Positions 50,731 through 62,006 of a stretch of 64,000 nucleotides of DNA are shown here, piece by piece. Numbering within the stretch: position 1 is the stretch's first letter; each line of letters opens with the position of its first letter. The translations under genes and the position numbers were made by a program. Under the pieces are notes generated by a model, which made no database searches, was not told the origin of the DNA, and was given only the letters and a program-made list of their open reading frames with translations. Origin of the DNA: Erinaceus europaeus (Eukaryota; Chordata; Mammalia; Eulipotyphla; Erinaceidae); the NCBI RefSeq assembly GCF_950295315.1, contig NC_080164.1, positions 62,882,042 to 62,946,041 of the forward strand, given 5' to 3'.

Positions 50731-52396
50731 TGTACCAGTCTTTTTAGTATTTATTCACACATTTGATAAAAATGTCAGTTAGGAGTAAAATCATTACAAG
50801 AGTATAAGTAACTATACAGACCAACCCCAACTGAAGAGTCAATTTGCCAAAAATCAGACCATGAGCTCCTTAGCTCCTAATTCACTCACACAGTCTCACT
50901 CACATTCATCCATGCTCCAACAATCACAGGTGCAAAGTTCAGACATAACCCAGGAACTCTAAGATAGATTAGTGAAAAGGGAGTTAGAACTGCTCAATGC
51001 ATCTTCTCTGCTCTGCCAATGACTCTGAGAAGGTGAAATATGAAAAACGGAGCAGTTATTCCTTGGCACAAAACCTGATAATACAGAAAAAAAAGGTCAA
51101 GCTGCCTAAATTAGCCTCAGGTTTAGCTCCTTTTTCTCCCCACAAAAGGGTAGTAGCAAGCAAAGGAAAAAAAGTATATATATATAAAAAAAAAAAAGCC
51201 ACACAAAACCTAGGTGAGAGAGGAGGACTTAAAAACGTGATCTCTATTCTGGCAGATTGCAATATAAACAGTGTAAGTAAGTATAAGTAAGATCAGTTAG
51301 GCAAAAGTATACCAGCTGACTGTAATCTCATCTGAACAAGTAGCTTGTTCTTACTTTATCTCTGAAGAGGAGGAAATTTTTCTTAAAGGAGCAAGAAGGT
51401 GACATAAATCACATTCCTGTTACATTAGAATCTGGGACAAAAATACATCTGTTCTTTCATACATCTTGTCTACCCAACTCCTATTCCTCTACATTTAATC
51501 TTTTAAGAAGGCCAGGTCTCAGCATCCAATCAAATCCGAAGTGTGAAAAATAATGCCTGAGTCAAAAATGGTGTTCTCTATACAATGGGATATAAAGAAA
51601 TTCATTCAACTCCCCGACTTTCACTTTTTCACTAAATTTAAGTGTCATATTTTCAGCATCTCCACTGGTCCTATTAAAACACTGATGATACAAAAATTCC
51701 TGTCAAAAAATGATTCATTTCCCTATGCTTTTGGTAAATAAATTATAATTTAGAAGGAGTTGATGGCCCAAATGAATACAGAGCACAAATATAGGACTGG
51801 CCAATTCAAAGGAAACTGCTTTAGACAGACTAAGTCAACAGCATGTGTGAGAGGCCAAGATAAATTTCTTGGTACAAACTTTATGTCCCTAAAGAGAGAA
51901 GGAAGATGAAGACAAGGCACTTACACTGCCAAGCAATAGTTCACATCCATTCAACACTAGGACGGTTACTGAGCCCCTCACTGAAAGACTGAACCAGCCA
52001 ATAGCACTTTCCAGTTGAAGCTTCGGAACTGAAGGAAATCCAAATTTGCCGTAGAACCAATGGTGGGAACTGGATTGTTGGCAGAGGAAGCTACTCAGAG
52101 GAAGCAAAGAGAAATTGTCTCCTGGCCTGAGATGAGAGAATTGTTCCACATTAGCTTAGTGAAATACTGAAATTCAAAATGCTTGGCCTGAGAGTATGGC
52201 AATGTCCCCAATGGATACCTCCTCTCCGTTTTGATAAAGAGCAATAAGGGCTCTGAATGAAATCAGATGCCTGTTACTGAATTATCTTGCACTGATGGTT
52301 ACAGCAGATACATTTTAATACATGTCCCCATTCAATAGCAGATAAGGGACAAGTACAGAGTTAGAAAAAGGCTGTCCCTTCTTATTCCAACACCAT
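50731..52396 (-). other. STARD7: STARD7 3' UTR (inferred)
   Basis: About 1.65 kb from the STARD7 stop to a polyadenylation signal contains no recognisable SINE, LINE or microsatellite except short A/T-rich tracts near 51170-51200. In this repeat-saturated window such a gap is strong indirect evidence of exonic sequence. The exact cleavage point is not shown; I place it 15-25 nt beyond the AATAAA. Confidence 0.8.
50750..50755 (-). promoter_or_regulatory. polyadenylation signal AATAAA of STARD7
   Basis: TTTATT on the plus strand reads AATAAA on the gene strand. About 30 nt downstream the gene strand reads TTTGTTTTTGGTTGATGGTG, a T/G-rich downstream element as expected at a cleavage site. SINE sequence resumes a few hundred bases further on. 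Confidence 0.75.
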
Positions 52397-52581
52397 TCAA
52401 GCATACTCAATTCGAGCAGGGCCACAACTACCCTCGTTCTTCCGTTCAGAAGATGAAGCAGTAGTCTTGGCCTCACTACTCATTTCCAGAGGTTTAGCCG
52501 AGATATAGTCCTTAACTTTGATCTCCATGTTCTTGGCTTTCAGAGTGGCTGTATGCAGCTTCTCCAGGAAATCTGGCATAC
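52397..52581 (-). CDS. STARD7: STARD7 exon 8, coding part
   Basis: Acceptor CTTCCGACAG, then 60 codons and a TGA at 52399-52397. It begins by completing Gly, then MPDFLEKLHTATLKAKNMEI, the C-terminal START helix, followed by KVKDYISAKPLEMSSEAK, a Ser/Lys-rich tail and the end CGPARIEYA. The coding exon runs directly into the 3' UTR. Confidence 0.97.
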
Positions 52582-55500
52582 CTGTCGGAAGAAAGAGAAA
52601 CTTAGGTAGGATGGCATAAAAGACAAGCAGGTTCAAATTTAGAAGGCCAGACTTCCTTGAAGAGCCAACTCTTACTTAATGAGTTAACAGTCTGAGTAAC
52701 AAACTGTGATAACTGCCTCCAAAAAAAAATGTCTAAGAGGTAAAAACCTATGAGCAAGCTGGGAGGTGGTGCAGTGGAGATCAAGTATTGGGAATTCTAT
52801 ATCTGTACTTCTAATGTCCTAGGTTCAATGCCTAGCACCACCATAAGCCAGAGCTAAACAGTACTCTAGTTAACATTCTAAAAACAGCAACAACAATAAA
52901 TAAATATTTTACTGTGTGCTTAACCTGGTGTCTTACCACCAGACCCCCACAAATAAATATTTTTTTTGAATGTTAGAGAAAGGGAGCCAGGCAGTAGCAC
53001 AGTGGGTTAAGCGCACGTGGCGCAAAGCACAAGGACCTGCATAAGGACCCTGATTTGAGCCCCTGGCTCCTCACCTGTAGGGGGTCCCTTCACAGGCGGA
53101 GAAGAAGGTTGTAGGTGTCTGTCTTTCTCTCCCCCTCTCTGTCTTCCCCTCCTCTCTCCATTTCTCTGTCCTATCCTACAATAATTTTTAAAAAAGGGCA
53201 ACAAAAAGGGAATAATAAATAAATACATATTTAAAAAAAAGTTAAGAGAAAAACAAAAACTTAACCCAGGTTCCAAACTTTGTATATACAAGTGTTCACT
53301 CACCGCTGGAAACCATCCAACTAACACAGTATCGAGGAAACACAGTCTGGGGATTGTCACTGTATGTCAACAAGTAGTCAAAGCCATTCTGTGAAAAAAA
53401 CAGCAAAGATGACAGTACTTGAATTACTCACAACCTCTGCATCCAGCATCACAGAATAATCATGATCTAATTCTAGTGAAGAATGCTATTTTTTTATATT
53501 TATTTATTTTCTCTTGTTGCCCTTGTTGTTTTTCATTGTTGTAGTTACTATTATTGTTATCGATGCTGTTGTTGTTAGATAGGACAGAGAGAAATGGAGA
53601 GAGGAGGGGAAGACAGAGAGGGAGAAAGAGAGAAACCTGCAGGCCTGCTTCACCGCCTGTGAAGCAACTCCCTTGCAGGTGGGGAGCCGGGGGCTCGAGC
53701 CGGGATCCTTACGCTGGTCCTTGCGCTTTGCGCCATGTGCGCTTAACCCACTGCACTACCGCAGGACTCCCAGAATGCTATTTTTAACACTGTACAAGAA
53801 ACAATTAATAGTGTTCTACCTTACTAAGGATGGCTCTCTGTGCCTTCTGCTTGTCTCATGAGATGTTTTCAATTCAGTTTCTATTCTTTTTTTTGTTTGT
53901 TTTGTTTTGTTTGCTTCTAGGGTTATTACTGGGGCTCAGCACCTGCACTACAAATCCACTAATCCTGGAGGCCATTTTTCCAATTTTGTTGCCCTTATTG
54001 TCACTATTGCTTTATTGTTAGTTATTGCTGCTGCTGCTGCTGCTGCTGTTGTTGTATAGGACAGAGAGAAATTAAAAAGGGAGGGAATATAAGAGAGGGA
54101 GAGAGAAAAATAGATACCTGCATAACATACCTCCTTCACCACTTGTGAAGTGATCCCCTTGCAGATGGGGAGCTCTGGACTCAAACCCAGATCCTTAAGG
54201 TGGTCCTTGCGCTTCGCACCATGTGCACTTAGCCCACTGCACTACCGCCCAGCCCGTTTTCTTTTAAACCTAGTGATAGTGAACTACATTAATTTTGCCT
54301 ACAACTAATGGGCAAAAATTAATGGCTTAAAAAAAATACTGCTCTAGGGGGCTGGGCACAGCAGGTTAAGCACACATGACATAAAGCGTAAGGACTGACC
54401 TAAGGATTGCAGTTTGAGCCCCCAGTTCCCCACCTGCAGGGAGGTCACTTTACAGGCGGTGAAGAAGGTCTGCAGGTGCCTATCTTTCTCTCCCCATCTT
54501 CCCTTCTTCTCTGGATTTCCCTCTGTCCTATCCAACAATGATGACAGCAATTAACAACAATAACAATGATAAGCAACAGAAGGGGAAAAATAGCCTCCAA
54601 AGAGCAGTGGATTCATAGTGCAGGCACTGAGCCCCAGCAATAACCCTGGAGGCAGGGGAAAAAAAAATACTACTCTAAAAATATTACAGAAGGGGGGGCT
54701 GGGCGGTAGCACATGGCGCAAAGCGCAAGGACCGGCGTAAGGATCCCGGTTCGAGCCCCTGGCTCCCCACCTACAGGGGGGTCACTTTACAGGTGGTGAA
54801 GCAGGTCTGCAGGTGTCTGTCTTCTCTTTCCCTGTTTTCCCCATCTCTCTCCATTTCTCTCTGTCCTATCCAGCAACAATGACATCAATAGCAACAATAA
54901 TAATAAACAACAAAGGCAACAAAAGGGAAAAATAGCCTCCAGGATCAATGGATTCATAGTGCAGGCACTGAGCCCCAGTAATAACCCTGGATACAAACAA
55001 ACAAAACCAACAAACAAAAAAAATAGTACAGAAGAAGCCAAGCAGTGCCATACCTGGTTTAGTGCACACATTACTATGCTCAAGTACCCAGGTTCAAGCA
55101 CCTGAGCCCCACCTACAGGGGGGATGCTTCACAAGTGGTGATGGTTTGAAAGTATCTTACTTTCTTTGTTTGCCTCCTCCTCTCAATTTCTCTCTATTCT
55201 ATATAATAAAAAGTAGAAAGGAAAAGAGGGAGGAGCCACCAGGAACAGATTTGTAGTGTAGCACCGAATCTCAATAATAACCTTGCTAGAAAAACAAACA
55301 GAAACAACTTCTAAGACTCTATGGTCAGACTGAGGAGTCAGGGGCTTTCTTCTCAGGACTATCTTTCACTGGCTCCTTTTTCTCCTTTGGGAAAACCTTC
55401 CTTCCTTCCTTTCATTTTCTTTAAAGATTTATTTATTAATGAGAGATAGGAGAGAAAGAAAGAACCAGAAACACTCTGGTACATGTACTGCTAGGGATTA

Positions 55501-58500
55501 TACTCTGGATCTCATGCTTGAGAGTCCAGTGCTTTATCCACTGCGTCAGCTTTGGGGTACTCTTTCAACCCAGAATTTCTAAAATGTAGTTCCCTGGCCA
55601 GAAACATCAGCTTCACCTGAGTTTCTATAAATGCAAATTCTTGGGCCAAACTCCACTAATGTCTTTTTCATAGTGCTAGTGAATTCTGATACATGTCAAG
55701 TTTGAGAGTAGTTGTCCTACAGCAACCTATACACTTCCTAGTTCAGATAAAGACAAGAAAATTCTCATGTGCGCGCATGCACGCACTCAATCACTGAGGC
55801 TTCAATGCTTCAAGCTGACTTTTTTAGGCAGAAGTAGAGGAAGGGTAGTCGGGCGGTAGTGCAGCAGGTTAAGCGCATGTGGCGCAAAGCACAAGGACTA
55901 GCTTATGGATCCTGGTTCAAGCCCCCGGCTCCCCACCTGTAGGGGAGTCATTTCAAAGGCAGTGAAGCAGGTCTGCAGGTGTCTCTCTTTCTCTCCCCCT
56001 CCTCTCTCCATTTCTCTCTGTCCTATCTAACAATGATGACATCAGTAACAACAACAATAACTACAACAACAATGAAAAAAAAAACAAGGGCAACAAAAGG
56101 GAAAATAAATAAATATTAGAAGGAAAAAAAAAAAGAAGTAGAGAGAAAGATACCAAAGCACTAAGTGTACTGAGTGCTTTTAGTACACTAAGTGTACTAA
56201 GTACACTTTCAGTGTACTGGGGGCCTGGTTTGAACCTGGGTTATGTCCCTGACAAAGCAAGTGCATTGTGTAAGTGATTCTGCTGGCCTTTGAGAAAATT
56301 CCAGAGTCAATAGATAGAAATCACCTCTTGGATAATATAAAACTCACCTCATCAAACGACTTGTGAGGACGAATTACCATTTGGGATTCATATGATCTGA
56401 CCCTCACAAATTCCGGAGACTCTGGTACACTAGGGTGCTCCACAGCGCTGGTAAGGAGGAAAATTAAGGAAACTGTAACATCTTCATGCCAAACACCATG
56501 GGAGTTGAATTCAAACAAATAAACAAGCAAAAAAAAAAAAAACCTTTAAAAGTTGCCTTGGGGGAGTCTGGCGGTAGCACAGTGGGTTAAGCACAGGTGG
56601 CACAAAGCGCAAGGACCAGCGTAAGGATTCTGGTTCAAGCCCCCCGGCTCCCCACCTGCAGGGGAGTCACTTCACAGCAATGAAGCAGGTCTGCAGGTGT
56701 CTATCTTTCTCTCCCCCTGTCTTCCCCTCCTCTCTCCATTTCTCTCTGTCCTATCTAACAATGATGACATCAACAACAATAACTACAACAATTAAAAAAA
56801 AAAAAAAACAAGGGCAACAAAAGGGAAAAGAAAGAAAGAAAGTTGCCTCAGGGCACTGAGTGGTGGTGCATCCAGTTGAACGCCAATATTACCGTGTGTA
56901 ATAACCTGGGTTCAAGTCCCCACCCCCACCTGCAGAAGGGGAAGCTTCATGAGTGGTGAAGATGTGTTTCTCTTTCCTCCTCCCTCGCAATATCTGTCTC
57001 AAAAAAAAAGTTAGTTGAAATATTTAAAATAGAATAGAAAATTCATGAAGCTGAATGAATAGAGTAAGTTTTACTTATTTATTTGCCTCCAGAGTTATCA
57101 CTGGGAATCAGTGCCTGCACTATGAACCCACTGCTTCAGGCAGCCATTTTTGTTGTTGTTGGACAAGACAGAGAGAAACTGAGAGAGGAGGGGAAGGTAA
57201 GAGAGGGGGAAGAGAAAGACAGATACCTGCAGATCTGCTTCACCACTTGTGAAGTGACTCCCCCCCCCACCCCCCGCAGGTGAGGAGCTGGAGCCTCAAA
57301 CCAGGATCCTTGAGCTGGTCCTAGTTCTTCATACTGTGTGCTTCACCTGGTGTGCCCTCACCTGGCTCCCACAAACTAAGTTCTAAAAAGCAAAGTAGGG
57401 GGCTGGAGAGATAGTATAATAGTCACACAAAAAGACTTTCAGACCTGAGGCACCAAGGGTCCCAGGTTCAACCCTCAGTACAGCTTTAAACCAAAACTGA
57501 GTAGTGATCTGGTTTAAAAATAATAAGAAATAAAAAGAAAATATGTTCCTTTGGTGATTAATTCCTGGCTCTGTGCTGAAGGAGAAAGCACTTCTGTTAT
57601 CTAAATTATCAACACTGAGTATTTGATTCCTTCAACTTTTTTTAGACATCACTAGTCATGGCCCCAGGTGGGATGGGTGAGGCTGCAGGAAACCCTGTAG
57701 AGGACTCATCAGAACACCGAGAACTAGCAAGCTTCCACCACCAATACAGATGAAGGGCAGTTAAAGGAATTCAGCAGGACTCACGTACCGTGACACCAAC
57801 ACCATCATGTTGTTTTCCTGATCCACACTATACCGCCGAACATAAACATAATCCCGTGAGTACATCGGATACTAAATAAATGAAGGGGCAGGATTAGTAT
57901 CATGCCTCACACAGAAATGGTAACCAAAAAGGCAGAAATGGTAACCATAAAATACTCACAGGAAAATGAGTTACCCAGTGAAGAACCTCAGAGCCACTAA
58001 CCACGTCCCTCTCGATAACTTCCAGCTTGATTACCAGAGCATCCCACTTTTTTCTATATTCTGTGTCCAACTGCAGAAAAAGATCCAAGAGAAAGGCTAA
58101 GAATGTGGCTCAGTGGCAAAGCACAAGTTTTGCATGCATGAGTTCCTGAGACTGCCCCCTGGTACCTCCCTGTACAAGATCCTAAACAAAGCTAAAGAAA
58201 GCTTCTTCAGATGTTTGGGTCTCTGACCCAAGGACCCTGGGCTGATCTAAAAGGTAGCGCAAATATGAATGACAACTGTATTTATTAAAGATAAGTCTTA
58301 CAGTACTTTCTTGTTGGCTAATATCATGTTGGAAATTAGAAGTTAGTGTTAACAAGAAAAAGGCACCAGGGATGGGCAGCGGTGCACCTGGTTAAGGACC
58401 CAGGTTCGAGTCCCTGCTTGAACTCCCACCTATAGTGGAGAAGGTTCACAAGTGGTGAAGCTGGGCTGCAGGTGTCTATCTCGCCCTCCCCTCTCAATCT

Positions 58501-59780
58501 CTCTGTCTTATCAAATAAAATGAGAGAGAAGGGGGGGGGAGCCTCCCAGAGAGGTGGACTCATAGTGCCAGCATCAAGTCCCAGCAATAACCCTAGGGGC
58601 AAAATTTTTTTTTAAATTAAAATACTTAAAAAAGAGAGAGAGAAACCTAAGAAAAAATATTGTAGCATAATCAAATCAAGTGGGAGGTACAGTGCATAAA
58701 ACATTGTAATTGCAAGCATGAGGTCCTGAGTTCAATCCCCAGCATAGCATGTGCCAGAGTGATGTGCTATTTCTCTCTCCTCCTACCTGCTCATAAATAA
58801 ATCTAGAAAAACACTGCAATACAAGACATGTCTGGGGAAAAATATAATCATGCAAATTTACAAGGCTGCAGCAATTCTAAAGAGTTATAAACAAGAACTC
58901 CAAAAGTATTAAGACACCTCACACAAATGCAAGTAGCGTATTTTTTAAAAAGAATGAGCTAACACATGAGAGACCAAGGCAACACTCAGCTCTGACATAT
59001 GTAATAGTAAAAAAAAACAAAAAAAAACACTGGGGCTCAGGCATGCTAATTCCTATGCTCTACAGCTGAGCTACTTCCCTGCATGAGTTTCTTTATTTTG
59101 TTATAACTTCAAGCATCACTAGCAATTACAGAATTACAAAATTAAGACATATCATATACATTGAGAAACATAAATTCACAAACTGACACAATTCAGCTAT
59201 CAGAGAAATATGTGTACTGGGATTATTACTAGTGGGCATTATAATCTTTTTTTTTGTATAATCTTTTTATTTATTTTTTAAATCTTTATTCACTGATTGG
59301 ATAGAGACAGCCAGAAATTGACAGTGATGGGGGAGACAGAGAGGGAGAAACAGTGGTCCAGGAGGTGGCACAGTGGCTAAAGCACTGAATTCTCAACCAT
59401 GGGATCCCAAATTCAATCCCTGGCAGCCAGCACATGTACCAGAGTGATGTCTGGTTCTTTCCCTCCTCTTCTCATTCTCACAAATACATTTTAAAAATCT
59501 TTAAAAAAAAAAAGTGTATTCCTTGAGGGAGGGGGAGAGAGAGAGACACCTGCAGCACTGCTTTATCACTTGCAAAGCTTTCCCCCTACAGGTAGGGACC
59601 AGGGGCTTGAACTCCCTTGCTCACTGCAACATATGTGCTCAACAAAGTGCACCACACCACCAGTCCCAGCATTATAATCTTCAAACTAGTTACTGAAAGC
59701 TCAGCCAAAAAAAAAACAAAAAAGGGAAAAAAGTTGTTTTTCCCCTCACAACTCTGGATGTCCCGTCTCCCCTTTATATA

Positions 59781-59815
<35 letters not shown>

Positions 59816-61974
59816 AGCACCAAAATGACAGCAGTCTTGAATAAATCTATTTTACCTAAGTGAATACCTTCACTGTGGAAATGTTTCAGAGATCATTAAA
59901 CTCTGACTTGATCTGTATTTAAAAATGCTATAAAGGGGAGTTGGGCGGTAGCTCAGCGGGTTAAGCGCAGGTAGTGCAAAGCACAAGGATGGGCGGAAGG
60001 ATCCCAGTTCAAGCCCCGGCTCCCCACCTCCAGGGGAGTCGCTTCACAGGCAGTGAAGTAGGTCTGCAGGTATCTTTCTCTCCCCTCTCTCCATTTCTCT
60101 CTGTTCTATCCAACAACGACATCAATAACAACAATAATAAAAACTACAACAATAAAACAACAAAAGGAAATAAGTATTTTTTTAATCTTTTTTAAAAATG
60201 CTATAAAGGATGATAAATGTACTAGGTTGAAAGAGAAAATGTAACCCTGGCTCCACACCTGCAGAGGGGTCACACTTCATAGGCAGGGAAGCAGGTCTGC
60301 AGGTGTTTTTCTCTTCCCCTCCTCTTTGTCCTATCCAACAACAACAATAAACAACAAGGGCAACAAAAGGGAGAGGGAAGAGAGAAAATGCAAATACAAA
60401 CAGAAGATTAAGTGTATAGCATCACTGTTATATGTACTGACTTTTGAGGCCAGGAGGTGGCACATCTGATTGTGTGCTTATGTTACCAAGCTCAAGGACC
60501 TGGTGCTACAGATGTCTTTTTTTCTCTCTCCTTATCTCCCCACCTCCCCCCCTTCACTCTCCATCTCTCTGCCTCTATCAGATAAAGTTAAAAGAGGGAG
60601 GAGGAGGAGAGGGAGGAGAAGAAGAAAAGTGGTGTACTGCACCAAAGTAAAGGACTTGGGGAGGGGGCACACAGCACTTTCAGGTCCTGGTACATAATGG
60701 TGAAAGAGGACCTAGATGAAAACTGACAAATTTTACACATGTCCCCAACAACTGTATTAACTGTTAACTAAAAGCCATTAATCCCAATATATGTCGGTGG
60801 TGGTAACTTGGTTTCTAGGCTTAGAGGCTCCAAGTGTAGAAAGAATAATTAACTCACCTGAACATTGAAGAACTGTCGGGGTGTCACATCTGTGTAAGTT
60901 CCAAAAACTAGAATACAAGAAAGAGGAGTTTGTCAGAATCTCATCATTTATCTTTCCCTAGGACTCAACTCCACTTCAGTCATAAAGTATTAATAGATCT
61001 TAATATTAATAGAGATTTAGGAACTCGAAGTTATACAAGTTGTATTGGAAAAGTAAAATAAAACAGCCTCCAGCAATGTAGAAAACAAAACAAACACACA
61101 CCTGACAGTGTAACTTTTCTCATATGGAAGAGGAAAAACAAACAGAAAAGCACCACAATTTTTGTGAGAAACACCAGTGGCAAAAAAAAACAAACAAGTA
61201 TAGGGCCCTAGAGGTAGTGCAGTGAGTCGGGAACTGAAGTTGGAAACATGAGGCTCTAAGTTAAAACCTAGCATCCCATGTGCCAAAGTAATGCTCTAGT
61301 TGTATGTATCTTGTAGAGAAAATGACCCTGGGTCCATACTCCCAGAGGGTTAAAGAATAGGAAAGCTGGGGCTGGGTGGTGGCACACCTAGTTTTGAGTG
61401 CACATTACAGTGGCCAAGGACCTGGGTCCGAGCCCCAGACCCCCACCTGCAGGGGAAAAGCTTCACAGTGGTGAAGTAGGGCTGCAGGTGTCTCTCTGTC
61501 TCTCTCCCTCTCTATCACCCCCTCCCCTCTCAATTTCTGGATGTCTCTGTCCAAATAAATAAAGATAATTTTTTTAAAAGATTAAAAAAAAAAAGAATAG
61601 GAAAGCTATCAGGCGAGAGGATGGGATACAGAGTTCTGGTGGTAGGAATTGTGTGGAGTTGTACCCCTCTTATCCTATGGTTTTGTCAGTGTTTCCTTTT
61701 TTTAGTATTTTTTATATTTATTTATTCCCTTTTGTTGCCTTTTTTTAAATTGTTGTAGTTACTGATGTCGTTGTTGTTGGACAGAGAGAAATAGAGGAGG
61801 GGACGACAGAGAGAGGGGAGAAAAAGAGACACCTGTAGACCTACTTTACCACCTGAGAAGCGACTCCCCTGCAGGTGGGGAGCTGGGGGCTGGAACCCGG
61901 ATCCTTCTGCCGGTCCTTGCACTTTGCACTTAACCCAATGCGCTACTTCCTGGCTCCCCAGTGTTTCCTTTTTA

Positions 61975-62006
<32 letters not shown>

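Larger units (their letters stand above)
61322..61990 (+). mobile_element. repeat X, 3' end, split by two SINEs
   Basis: Pieces 61322-61367, 61592-61702 and 61960-61985; it ends GTTTCCTTTTTATAAATTAA. Confidence 0.85.

Noticed and set aside
52910..52960. Extra STARD7 exon in intron 7
   Set aside because: The open stretch is an antisense class B SINE head scrap; the known exon 7 to exon 8 junction already joins in frame.
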